A stretch of DNA of 39,556 bases from Dehalococcoidia bacterium. Lineage in GTDB: Bacteria > Chloroflexota > Dehalococcoidia > GIF9 > AB-539-J10. The position numbers and the translations under genes are program-made. The stretch is from the NCBI GenBank assembly GCA_009619075.1, contig WJOY01000017.1:1-39556 (forward strand), read 5' to 3'. The notes below the pieces were generated by a model. It was not told the DNA's origin. It was given only the letters and a program-made list of their open reading frames with translations, and ran no database searches. Position 1 is the stretch's first letter. Each line of letters opens with the position of its first letter. Positions 17,189 through 24,794 of the stretch are shown here, piece after piece.

Positions 17189-18142
17189 ATGGTTAAGCTT
17201 AAGTTGGCTCTCTACTGGGCAGCTACTTGTGGTGGCTGCGACGTAGCTGTTCTAGACACAAATGAAAAGATACTTGATATAGTTAATATTGCTGATATCG
17301 TGTTTTGGCCTATAGCTATGGACTTTAAACGCCATCACGTTGAGGCTATGGAGGATAAAAGTATTGATGTCTGCCTATTCAATGGGGCAGTGAGGAACTC
17401 TGAGCTAGAGGATATTGCTAAGCTGCTTCGAGCCAAATCGAAAACGATGGTCGCCTTTGGCTCCTGCGCCTGCTTCGGCGGCATACCATCGCTAGCTAAC
17501 CTCACCAACCGAAGGGAGATATTTGAGCGCGCCTATGTAGAGGCGCCATCTAATGTTAATCCCGAGAGGGTTTTTCCCAAAACTAAGACCAAGGTCAGCG
17601 AGGGAGAACTAGAGCTACCCGAATTCTATGATACTGTACTGGCTCTGGGGCAAGTGGTGCCGGTGGAATACTTCGTTCCTGGCTGCCCACCACCGGTAGA
17701 CCTCATACTCAAGGTGGTGGATGCCCTGGCTACAAATCAATTGCCACCGCCAGGCGCTACTATAGCTGCAGAGAAGACCCTTTGCGATGAGTGCCCTCGC
17801 AAAAAAGAGGAGAAGAGAATTACCAAAATCTATCGCCCTCACGAGATCATCCCCGACCCCGAGAGATGCCTTTTGGAACAGGGGATAATCTGCATGGGTC
17901 CAGCCACCAGAGGAGGTTGCGGTGCCAGGTGCATTGAGGCAAATATGCCCTGCCGTGGCTGCTTCGGACCACCAACGGGCGTTTATGACCAAGGAGCAAA
18001 GATGCTCAGTGCCCTAGCTTCTATTTACGATGTGAAGGACGAAAAGGAGATCGCCAGAATGGTAGAAGAGGTACTCGATCCGGCAGGCACCTTTTACCGA
18101 TTCGGAATGTCTACTTCACTATTACAAAGAAAACGAATGTAG
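17189..18142 (+). CDS. mvhG: MvhG-type [NiFe]-hydrogenase small subunit
   Basis: About 318 aa from the ATG at 17189, which has an AGGAGG site 6 bases upstream; an in-frame TTG at 17156 is unlikely. Proximal-cluster ligands C14-G-G-C17-D are at the N-terminus. F-G-S-C-A-C-F-G-G and V-P-G-C-P-P-P supply further ligands. The C-terminus has the extra cysteines of the medial and distal clusters (near C-L-L-E-Q-G-I-I-C-M-G-P and C-G-A-R-C-I-E-A-N-M-P-C-R-G-C). The subunit conducts electrons from the NiFe site to MvhD. There is no Tat signal or membrane anchor, as expected for the cytoplasmic group 3 enzymes. Confidence 0.92.
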   Translation: MVKLKLALYWAATCGGCDVAVLDTNEKILDIVNIADIVFWPIAMDFKRHHVEAMEDKSIDVCLFNGAVRNSELEDIAKLLRAKSKTMVAFGSCACFGGIPSLANLTNRREIFERAYVEAPSNVNPERVFPKTKTKVSEGELELPEFYDTVLALGQVVPVEYFVPGCPPPVDLILKVVDALATNQLPPPGATIAAEKTLCDECPRKKEEKRITKIYRPHEIIPDPERCLLEQGIICMGPATRGGCGARCIEANMPCRGCFGPPTGVYDQGAKMLSALASIYDVKDEKEIARMVEEVLDPAGTFYRFGMSTSLLQRKRM

Positions 18143-18151
18143 GAGTGGCAG

Positions 18152-19612
18152 ATGAAAAAAATAACTATTGACCCGATAACCAGACTCGAAGGACATGGCA
18201 AGATAGAAATTTTTCTTGATGAAGAAGGTAATGTAGCTAATGCTTATTTGCAGATCCCGGAGCTTCGTGGTTTTGAGAAATTCTGCGAGGGGCGCCCAGT
18301 GGAGGAGTTGCCACGGATAACACCAAGAATTTGTGGTGTCTGCCCCGCGGCACACCACATGGCTTCCACCAAGGCTACCGATGCCGTGTACCACGTTGAC
18401 CCACCATTAGCAGCCAAGAAGCTCAGGGAACTCTTCTACTGTGCCCATATGATTCACTCCCATATAGCTCACTTCTACGTCTTGGCTGGCCCTGATTTCA
18501 TCCCGGGCTATGATGCTCCACCAGAGGAGCGGAATATCTTAGGGCTTATTAAGAAGGTGGGGCTAGAGATCGGTGGTGAGGTGATAAAACACAGGGCTTA
18601 TGCCCAAGATATCCAAGCAACCATTGGTGGCAAGGCAACACACCCTGTCTGTGGTCTCCCCGGTGGGATGAGCAGAGTTATAACTGAGGAGGAAAGAAAG
18701 GATTTTGAGGAGAAGGCAAAATCTTTTGTTGAGTTTGGCAAGTTTGGGCTGAAGCTGTTCGATGAGCAGGTATTAGCCAATAAAAAATACCTCGATTTAA
18801 TCACCGGCGACGTTTACTTTATGAAGAGCTACTACATGGGCATGGTAGATGGTAATAACAAGGTGAACTTCTATGATGGAGACATCAGGGTGGTGGATGA
18901 AGATGGCAAGGAGGTAGCCAAATTTAAGCCGGCTCAGTATCTGGATTATATCTCAGAGCGTACCGAGCCCTGGTCTTACCTCAAGTTCCCCTACCTGAAG
19001 AAAGTTGGCTGGAGGGGAATGGTTGAAGGCAAGGATAGTGGTGTCTATCGAGTGAATTCCTTAGCTCGGCTCAACGTCGCTGATGGCATGGCAACACCTT
19101 TGGCTCAGGAGGCATATGAGAAGTTCTTCGCCACCCTTGGTGGCAAGCCTGTGCACGCCACCTTAGCCTTCCACTGGGCAAGGCTTATTGAAATCCTCTA
19201 TGCTGCGGAGCGCCTTCTAGAACTGGCCAAGGATAAAGAAGTAACCGACACCAATATTCGCACCATTCCCACGGCTATCCCAGACGAAGGTGTGGGTGTG
19301 GTGGAAGCACCCCGAGGCACTTTATATCACCACTACCAGACGGACGAGAGGGGCATCATTCAAAAGGTAAACCTGATTGTAGCTACAGGAAATAACCATG
19401 CTGCTATGTGTATGTCGGTAAAAAAGGCAGCACAAGCGGTTATCAAGAAAGGGGAAGAAATTAGCGAGCCTCTTTTGAATATGGTGGAGATGGCCTTCCG
19501 TGCCTATGACCCCTGCATGGCTTGTGCTACTCATTCTCTTCCCGGGCAGATGCCCTTGGAAATCAATATCTACGATTCGGATGGAAATATCTGCCAGAGT
19601 TTGAGAAGATAG
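18152..19612 (+). CDS. mvhA: MvhA-type [NiFe]-hydrogenase large subunit
   Basis: A 486-aa catalytic subunit. NiFe ligands are complete: R-I-C61-G-V-C64 near the N-terminus and D-P-C455-M-A-C458-A-T-H461 near the C-terminus. The 25 residues after His461 form the removable peptide cut by the maturation protease once nickel is inserted; the protease gene is the very next gene. The features fit group 3 (bidirectional, cytoplasmic, Mvh-like) hydrogenases. A GGAG site precedes the ATG at 18152, 9 bp after mvhG. It would oxidise or evolve H2 and feed the Hdr proteins through MvhG and MvhD. Confidence 0.95.
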   Translation: MKKITIDPITRLEGHGKIEIFLDEEGNVANAYLQIPELRGFEKFCEGRPVEELPRITPRICGVCPAAHHMASTKATDAVYHVDPPLAAKKLRELFYCAHMIHSHIAHFYVLAGPDFIPGYDAPPEERNILGLIKKVGLEIGGEVIKHRAYAQDIQATIGGKATHPVCGLPGGMSRVITEEERKDFEEKAKSFVEFGKFGLKLFDEQVLANKKYLDLITGDVYFMKSYYMGMVDGNNKVNFYDGDIRVVDEDGKEVAKFKPAQYLDYISERTEPWSYLKFPYLKKVGWRGMVEGKDSGVYRVNSLARLNVADGMATPLAQEAYEKFFATLGGKPVHATLAFHWARLIEILYAAERLLELAKDKEVTDTNIRTIPTAIPDEGVGVVEAPRGTLYHHYQTDERGIIQKVNLIVATGNNHAAMCMSVKKAAQAVIKKGEEISEPLLNMVEMAFRAYDPCMACATHSLPGQMPLEINIYDSDGNICQSLRR

Positions 19613-19613
19613 T

Positions 19614-20078
19614 TTGAAAACTCTTGTTTTAGGTATAGGAAATCCAATATTAGGAGATGACGGTATAGGTTTTTATGTTGCTCAAGAGCTAGCTAATAAA
19701 GTTAAGGGTGAAGACGTAGACGTAAAAGATGCCAACACCTACGGTTTAAATTTATTAGAGCTCCTTGCTGGATACGATAGAGTAATTATAGTGGATGCGA
19801 TTAAGACTGAGAATGGAGAGGCAGGGCGAATATATAAGCTCAGACCAGAAGATTTCACTAATATTGTGCATTTCGCCACCTCGCTGCATGATACAAACCT
19901 TGCTACCACAATCGAAATCGGCAAAAAACTTTTAGCGGAGCAGATGCCAGATGAAATAGTAATATTTGCAGTAGAGGTTGAAGAGGTGATAAAGTTTACC
20001 GAAAAGATGACGGAAAAGGTAAAGGAAACTATTCCAAAGGTTGTAAATCTCGTCTTGGGGGAGATTGGTTCAACGTAA
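19614..20078 (+). CDS. [NiFe]-hydrogenase maturation protease
   Basis: A 154-aa HycI/HoxW-family endopeptidase that removes the C-terminal peptide of the hydrogenase large subunit. It has the G-I-G-N-P-I-L-G-D-D-G-I-G start with the nickel-sensing acidic residue, V-D-A-I around 60, and S-L-H-D near 92 with the second ligand His. The start is TTG at 19614, one base after the mvhA stop. A decayed relative is found at 33677-33952. The likely client is MvhA, and perhaps the Mbh large subunit farther on. Confidence 0.93.
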   Translation: MKTLVLGIGNPILGDDGIGFYVAQELANKVKGEDVDVKDANTYGLNLLELLAGYDRVIIVDAIKTENGEAGRIYKLRPEDFTNIVHFATSLHDTNLATTIEIGKKLLAEQMPDEIVIFAVEVEEVIKFTEKMTEKVKETIPKVVNLVLGEIGST

Positions 20079-20110
20079 CCCGAATGTGACCTTGGGACGG
20101 TGGTTTGATA

Positions 20111-20719
20111 ATGACTTCCATTATTCTTGCCGGCGGCAACAGCTCAAGGTTTGGTTGGAATAAAGCTCTCGAAATTATTAATGGTAAGAATCTTGTTCAG
20201 CGTGTAGTTAACCGCCTTATCTCTCTTAGCAAGGAGATCATTATAGTAACTGCCCGGCGTGAAAGTCTTTCTTGCTCTCCCTCCTCCCCAATGATAAAAA
20301 CAGTGGCTGATATTCATCCCGGCAAAGGTCCGCTTTGTGGCATCTATTCAGGTCTAGTTATATCGTCTTGCTCACGGGCCATCGTTGTTGGCTGCGATAT
20401 GCCATTTCTAAACATTGATTTACTTAACTACATGACTCAGCTCTCCCCAGCTTTTGATATTGTCATCCCCCGTATAGGAGAGAGGATAGAGCCACTCTGT
20501 GCAATATATTCTAAGAATTGTTTAGTCCCCATCCACAAGTTACTAAAGCGTAATGAGCTAAGGGTTGGTGAGCTTTTTAGTGTAGTTAGGACGAGGTATG
20601 TCGAAGAGGATGAGATCGATAAGTTTGACCCGGAGCACTTAAGCTTTTTCAATATAAACACCCAAGCTGACCTGGATGAGGCAAGGAGGCTAGCAGTCGA
20701 GAAATGCCTCTTGTTATAG
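20111..20719 (+). CDS. mobA: Molybdenum cofactor guanylyltransferase MobA
   Basis: About 202 aa from the ATG at 20111; a TTG two codons upstream is also possible. The nucleotidyltransferase loop I-L-A-G-G-N-S-S-R-F-G-x-x-K-A is at the N-terminus, and V-G-C-D-M-P-F-L supplies the metal-binding Asp. MobA attaches GMP to molybdopterin to make the guanine dinucleotide form needed by formate dehydrogenase. It is probably cotranscribed after the hydrogenase genes and overlaps mobB by 16 bp. Its presence here fits supply of cofactor to the FdhA at 26290. Confidence 0.9.
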   Translation: MTSIILAGGNSSRFGWNKALEIINGKNLVQRVVNRLISLSKEIIIVTARRESLSCSPSSPMIKTVADIHPGKGPLCGIYSGLVISSCSRAIVVGCDMPFLNIDLLNYMTQLSPAFDIVIPRIGERIEPLCAIYSKNCLVPIHKLLKRNELRVGELFSVVRTRYVEEDEIDKFDPEHLSFFNINTQADLDEARRLAVEKCLLL

Positions 20720-21384
20720 CAATTACGGGCAAATCTGATGCCGGCAAAACATCTCTAATTAAGGGACTTATACCCGAGATGAAAAGGAGAGGATATAAAG
20801 TTGCTGCTGTTAAGAATTGCCCGCATGGCTTTGATTTGGATGTTGAAGGGAAGGATTCATGGCATTTTACTAAGGCTGGGGCTGGGGGTATCCTTCTCCA
20901 GTCCCCATCAGAACTCGGACTCATTCGCACGAAAGGCAATACAGTTGGCAGCTTAAATGAGGTGGTGAAATATTATCTAGCCGACTTCGATCTTGTACTA
21001 GCCGAAGGTTTTGCCCAAGATACCAGCACAAGGAGGATAGAGGTACTCCGTAAGGGGATGAGCCCAGAGCTTGAGTCTCCCCAGGAAAGATTGGTTGCAA
21101 TTGTAACCGATTTTGCCTTCCCTATAGACAAGCCAACCTTTAATCCTACCGAACTTTCCGAGCTTGCAGATTTTATCGAAAAGGTCATGAAGGAGGATAA
21201 AGAAAGTAAGCCTTATGTTGAGCTTAGCATAAATAAAAATCCCGTATACCTAAATGAATTCGCCCAGAGCATGATAAAGGGCACGATTACCGGACTCGTG
21301 GCTTCTTTAAAAAGGGAAGACAAGGAATTAAGGGAAATTGAAATAAGGATCCGCCCTTCTGAGGAGGTAAAAAAAGATGAATAG
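20704..21384 (+). CDS. mobB: Molybdopterin-guanine dinucleotide biosynthesis protein MobB
   Basis: A 226-aa P-loop GTPase: G-K-S-D-A-G-K-T-S at residues 9-17, then A-V-K-N-C-P-H-G-F-D and V-L-A-E-G-F. MobB assists MobA in handing GTP or product to target enzymes. The C-terminal 50 or so residues (from about 170) go beyond the core MobB fold and include N-P-V-Y-L-N-E-F-A-Q, an extension also known in some bacterial MobB proteins. It overlaps mobA upstream by 16 bp and the next membrane gene by 8 bp, so all three are translationally linked. Confidence 0.9.
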   Translation: MPLVIAITGKSDAGKTSLIKGLIPEMKRRGYKVAAVKNCPHGFDLDVEGKDSWHFTKAGAGGILLQSPSELGLIRTKGNTVGSLNEVVKYYLADFDLVLAEGFAQDTSTRRIEVLRKGMSPELESPQERLVAIVTDFAFPIDKPTFNPTELSELADFIEKVMKEDKESKPYVELSINKNPVYLNEFAQSMIKGTITGLVASLKREDKELREIEIRIRPSEEVKKDE

Positions 21385-22027
21385 GTCTTTAAAAACCAAC
21401 ATAAGAGATGCTTTACCTATCATTTTAATTTGTGGAACGGTCTGGGGCTGCGTTGAAGCAGGCCTGGGACTATTGCCTAAGTATCCCTTCTCCTCTGTCC
21501 CGCCAACGTTAATAAGCCTTATGGTTTTGGCTTTAGCTCGAACTTACTTGCCCAAACCTGGCTCATCAACGGCTACCGGTGCCATTGCCATGCTTTATAG
21601 GGCGATGACCGCCCATGGCTGGCCCTGTCACATATGGGCAGTGCTCCTGATCGGGGTTTCCTTCGACGTAGTAGCTACACTGCTAGCCAAAAAGAATGAA
21701 AGGTTAGCCTGGAGGATTGTTAGTGGGCCAGCTACTGCTTACCTAGCCTATGCCCTTTTTGGATTTACTATGACCTATATCATGCTTTATATACCACCTA
21801 TGAAACATTGTGCTCATTGGTGGGTAATAGGAGGATTGCCCAAGATTTTAAATTACATTGGCAAAAGCGGAAGCCTTGCGGCTGTCGGCTCGACAGTTTT
21901 CGTACCTCTGGGGTATTGGTTAGGCTCTTTAGTACCTAGCATAAAGTTACGGCAGCGATGGGCTATGATGGGAGCAGGATTTATTCTTGCTGCTCTCTGG
22001 ATCCTTGGGTTTGTTATCTTCCCTTGA
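21377..22027 (+). CDS. Unrecognised six-helix membrane protein
   Basis: A 216-aa hydrophobic protein with six likely membrane helices, at about 12-33, 39-57, 84-103, 115-138, 163-186 and 195-215. The size and helix number resemble substrate-binding S components of ECF-type transporters, but I cannot assign a family. The overlap with mobB (8 bp) puts it in the molybdenum-cofactor end of the operon, which makes transport of a cofactor-related solute a guess only. Polar residues within helices (H-G-W-P-C-H before helix 3, K-H-C-A-H-W-W after helix 4) could form a binding site. It is the last intact gene of the long plus-strand operon. Confidence 0.75.
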   Translation: MNRSLKTNIRDALPIILICGTVWGCVEAGLGLLPKYPFSSVPPTLISLMVLALARTYLPKPGSSTATGAIAMLYRAMTAHGWPCHIWAVLLIGVSFDVVATLLAKKNERLAWRIVSGPATAYLAYALFGFTMTYIMLYIPPMKHCAHWWVIGGLPKILNYIGKSGSLAAVGSTVFVPLGYWLGSLVPSIKLRQRWAMMGAGFILAALWILGFVIFP

Positions 22028-22102
22028 CTTGCGGTGGCGAATGGTTAAGCTGCTGACTGGAACAAGAAAAGCGGTAAATTAGGAAAAGGCGAAAAATGGC
22101 TT

Positions 22103-22276
22103 GTGCCTACGACGTGTCCCATATTGTGGCTGCGGCTTAAGTGTGGTCGTTGAAGAAGGCATAGCTAAAAACGCCGAGTATATGGAAGAGCATCCAGTTT
22201 CCCAAGGTACTCTCGGCCCAAGAGTAACGCAGCTCTACAGGTAGCCTACCATCCGGATTGCTTACGCTATCCCTTT
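22103..22276 (+). pseudogene. Frameshifted stump of a formate dehydrogenase alpha subunit
   Basis: Reading GTG at 22103 gives V-P-T-T-C-P. One extra base at 22121 then moves the frame to Y-C-G-C-G-L-S-V-V-V-E-E-G, together the [4Fe-4S] motif C-P-Y-C-G-C-G at the start of the molybdopterin domain of formate dehydrogenases (here with Leu in place of the fourth Cys). H-P-V-S-Q-G-T-L-G-P follows, then a second frameshift into V-A-Y-H-P-D-C-L-R-Y-P, the usual next block. Everything after about 22280 is unreadable, and the catalytic domain is gone. It sits between the membrane protein and the FNT gene. Confidence 0.75.
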
Positions 22277-22423
22277 CACTGTCAGTCGGAGGTTGCTTCG
22301 CTTGCGATGATATCTTGTATCCTAACTAAGCTCAACGGCTCTCCGGTGTCGAAGGGCTATCCAGAGCTTGTCCCCGGATAAATCCACAAGGGGAAGAAGA
22401 GAGGTGGTAGAGGCTACTAGCGG
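22277..22423. other. Non-coding remainder of the gap before the FNT gene
   Basis: No coding sequence is recognisable. A degenerate copy of the GCTTCGC repeat lies at 22289-22310, apparently inside the decayed formate dehydrogenase gene. No clear hairpin terminator was noticed for either flanking gene. Confidence 0.4.
22289..22310 (-). repeat. Dispersed GCGAAGC repeat, degenerate copy
   Basis: GAGGTTGCTTCGCTTGCG and flanking bases match the complement of the repeat at 38475-38502, with a short deletion in the middle. It is one of three copies in the window. Confidence 0.5.
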
Positions 22424-23641
22424 CTACCACTTCTCCTGAGATAATCGAGAGCTAAGCCAAGTACGCAAGGGCGCGTCTAACATGCCCACCCTAGACTCCA
22501 GCCAATGCACATCTCCACTAGATAGAGCAGCTTTTGCCTCATCGGTCAAATTATAGCCCTCGAGAGCTTTGTCTGGATTCTCAGACAATTGGGCCAAGAA
22601 AGTGGCGTCATCCCTGGCTTTAGCCAGCACAGATAACAAGGCGGTGGTTTCCACATCGGGAGTCCATACCTTTTGGGGTTGAGCTTCAACGGTAACAAAT
22701 CTTCCAAGCCAGCGCCTGGCGGCAACAACTTCAGCGGCTCGTTCCTTGCGAAGGAACACCAACCAGTAAAGCATGCCCACCGAGCTACCACCGATTACAT
22801 TACCTATAGTCACTGGTATGAGGTTGTGAACAAAACCAAGTGCGGTGACATTAGTTATTTGAGCTGCAGTTACCCCTGCAGCTTGGGCAACCTCAGCTTG
22901 ACCTGCCATAGCCATGCCCATAGGAATGAAGAACATGTTGGCGATGCTGTGTTCAAAACCACAGGCTACAAAGGCAGTTATGGGAAAGACAATGACCAGT
23001 ATCCTACTGGTAACCGAGCGAGCAGCGAAGCATAGCCAAACAGCTAGACACACTAAAACATTACACATTATGCCTCGGTATAATGCTGGCACGAAGGCTA
23101 GATTCACCTTGGCATTGGCAATCATTAGAGCGTTAACTCCGACTCGATAGCTATCAAGTGCCCAGAACTGGGCATAAAAGATTAAGACTACTAAAATCAA
23201 TGCGCCAGCAAGATTGCTAAAGTAAACTATTCCCCAGTTACGCAGCAGTTGAGACCCACTGATTCGGGCACTCATCCACGGAGCAACTATAAGGCAATTG
23301 CCGGTGAATAGCTCCGATCCGGCAACTACCACCAGGATAAGTCCTAGGGAGAAAGCCAGTCCACCTAATAACTTCCCCAATCCAAATCCTAGGCTAATAT
23401 TAGTGGTAACCAAAGTGCAGAACACTGCCCCCAAGCCAATGAAAAATCCTGCCAAGAGGCCCAAAAGCACCATACTAAGGGTATCCCGAGAGGCTTTAGT
23501 TACACCGGTGCTTTCCATCTTGTGAACCATTTCCACTGGCTGATGGGCATCAGGCACTAACTTGTCCAACTTCTCGGCAATAGGTTGCATACCGGGCAAT
23601 TCCGCTACCCGAGGCACACTTGTCAATTTAGTTCGCGCCAT
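22424..23641 (-). CDS. Formate/nitrite-family channel with an added C-terminal LigA-like tail
   Basis: A 405-aa protein. Residues about 50-300 are an FNT channel with six helices: G-S-E-L-F-T-G-N-C at 108-116, and G-F-E-H231-S-I-A-N-M with the pore histidine. FNT proteins are pentameric inner-membrane channels for formate, nitrite or hydrosulfide. The formate context argues for formate. Residues about 332-405 are not part of the family. This soluble tail (F-L-A-Q-L-S-E-N-P, L-T-D-E-A-K-A-A-L-S-S-G-D, ending R-L-S-Q-E-K-W) recalls the small LigA-type helical domain and recurs as the free 94-aa protein encoded just upstream. The ATG at 23641 has an AAAGGAG site. The N-terminal 50 residues are also longer than usual. 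Confidence 0.92.
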   Translation of the reverse strand: MARTKLTSVPRVAELPGMQPIAEKLDKLVPDAHQPVEMVHKMESTGVTKASRDTLSMVLLGLLAGFFIGLGAVFCTLVTTNISLGFGLGKLLGGLAFSLGLILVVVAGSELFTGNCLIVAPWMSARISGSQLLRNWGIVYFSNLAGALILVVLIFYAQFWALDSYRVGVNALMIANAKVNLAFVPALYRGIMCNVLVCLAVWLCFAARSVTSRILVIVFPITAFVACGFEHSIANMFFIPMGMAMAGQAEVAQAAGVTAAQITNVTALGFVHNLIPVTIGNVIGGSSVGMLYWLVFLRKERAAEVVAARRWLGRFVTVEAQPQKVWTPDVETTALLSVLAKARDDATFLAQLSENPDKALEGYNLTDEAKAALSSGDVHWLESRVGMLDAPLRTWLSSRLSQEKW

Positions 23642-23659
23642 CGTGTTAACTCCTTTCGC

Positions 23660-23944
23660 TTACCATTTCTCTTGAGACAGCCGGCACCACAGCCAAGTAG
23701 CTAGCTCTTTATCCAGCTTGCCGACCCAGGCCTCTATTTTCCTGATATCACCACTAGCTAGGGCAGCTCTCTCCTCGGCAGTTAAAGTGTAATACTCTCT
23801 GAGAACCTCGTGAGGATTCTGGGCTAATCGGGCTAAGAATTCCGGCTCATTGGCAGCTCTTTTTAGAACGGCGAGTAGCTCCTCCCTCCCCGATACCACT
23901 TCTCCACTAACCTTTCCTCTGGTTACTTCAACCACTTTAGTCAT
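23660..23944 (-). CDS. 94-aa stand-alone copy of the FNT tail domain (LigA-like)
   Basis: The start is ATG at 23944 with an ideal AAAGGAGGG site. Residues 22-94 align with the last 74 residues of the neighbouring FNT channel at roughly half identity: L-L-x-V-L, F-L-A-x-L-x-x-N-P, L-T-x-E, A-A-L-x-S-G-D, and the identical final seven residues R-L-S-Q-E-K-W. The pattern of a helical domain with x-N-P-x-x-x-L-x-x-Y-x-L-T-x-E-E-x-A-A-L-x-S-G-D resembles the LigA subunit fold and the leader regions of some peptide precursors, but I cannot assign a function. It is first in a two-gene minus-strand operon (18-bp gap). An interaction with the channel tail, or a gating or docking role, is inference. 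Confidence 0.8.
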   Translation of the reverse strand: MTKVVEVTRGKVSGEVVSGREELLAVLKRAANEPEFLARLAQNPHEVLREYYTLTAEERAALASGDIRKIEAWVGKLDKELATWLWCRLSQEKW

Positions 23945-24030
23945 TTTTATCCCTCCTTTCTTTTTATTCCAGAGCGAGTTTAGCAACTGCCCGACCGCCT
24001 GCCATCGTCCATAAGTTGTAATTTGCAATA

Positions 24031-24080
24031 CCCTTTGGTCGCGCCCAAAGGGCCAACTGCCTTGCCCTAAGGGGCAGGCA
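24031..24080. repeat. Two adjacent hairpins in the divergent promoter region
   Basis: Hairpin 1: CCCTTTGG (24031-24038) with CCAAAGGG (24045-24052). Hairpin 2: TGCCTTGCCC (24058-24067) with GGGGCAGGCA (24071-24080), one bulge, TAA loop. They lie between the channel operon (minus) and the two-component genes (plus). They could be regulator sites or mRNA structures. Confidence 0.45.
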
Positions 24081-24091
24081 TGCTTTATAAT
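24062..24091 (+). promoter_or_regulatory. Candidate promoter for the two-component genes
   Basis: A consensus TATAAT at 24086-24091 has a weak TTGCCC -35 box at 24062-24067 (18-bp spacing) that overlaps hairpin 2. Transcription would start near 24098, about a dozen bases before the TTG start of the response regulator. Confidence 0.45.
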
Positions 24092-24110
24092 TACTTAGGC
24101 ATTTGAGAAA

Positions 24111-24794
24111 TTGAGCGCAAGAGATAAATTAAGGATCTTGATTGCCGACGACCATCCGTTGCTGTGTGAAGCTCTGCATCGAGCATTGGATAGTGAGAAG
24201 GATGTGGAGGTTATCGCTGAGGCCAGCGATGGTGAGGAAGCAGTAAAACTTGCCTCAGAGCTAAAACCTGATGTCGTGGTGATGGATATTGTTATGCCCA
24301 AACTCAATGGAATTGAAGCCACTAAAAAGATCAAAGAGATGACTCCCAACGTAGCCATTTTGATCCTCACTGCTTACGATGACGATGAGTACGTATTAGG
24401 GTTGCTTGATGCCGGAGCCGCCGGCTATCTCTTGAAAAGTGCCAGAGGGCATGATTTAGTTAACGCTATTCGGGCTATACAAGCAGGAGAGTCAGTGCTC
24501 CATCCCAGCATCATCGCCAAGTTACTAAAGCGAGCTATGATGGCACCGGTTAAGGAGCAGAAACACCCAGAACTACTGAGTGAGCGAGAATCGGATATAC
24601 TTAAGTTAGTCACCTTGGGGATGAGCAATAAAGAGATAGGGAAAAAACTGTTTCTCAGCGAGCGCACTGTTAAAGCTCACCTGACCAATATTTTCAACAA
24701 ATTAAATGTTGCTTCACGCAGCGAGGCAATAGTCAAGGGATTAAAATGGGGATTAGTTACCTTGGAAGATACCACAGACAAATTCCAAGATTAA
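24111..24794 (+). CDS. NarL/LuxR-type response regulator
   Basis: A 227-aa regulator. The receiver domain (1-125) has the acidic pair D-D-H and phosphoacceptor Asp59 in V-V-M-D-I, plus the T-A-Y and L-K-S switch residues. A LuxR-type helix-turn-helix is at about 158-220, with L-S-E-R-E and S-N-K-E-I-G-K-K-L. The start is TTG at 24111, since no ATG or GTG gives a full receiver; the ribosome site is weak. It overlaps the histidine kinase gene by 49 bp, so the two form a pair. Position between a formate-type channel and the formate dehydrogenase operon suggests control of these genes. That is inference. Confidence 0.9.
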   Translation: MSARDKLRILIADDHPLLCEALHRALDSEKDVEVIAEASDGEEAVKLASELKPDVVVMDIVMPKLNGIEATKKIKEMTPNVAILILTAYDDDEYVLGLLDAGAAGYLLKSARGHDLVNAIRAIQAGESVLHPSIIAKLLKRAMMAPVKEQKHPELLSERESDILKLVTLGMSNKEIGKKLFLSERTVKAHLTNIFNKLNVASRSEAIVKGLKWGLVTLEDTTDKFQD

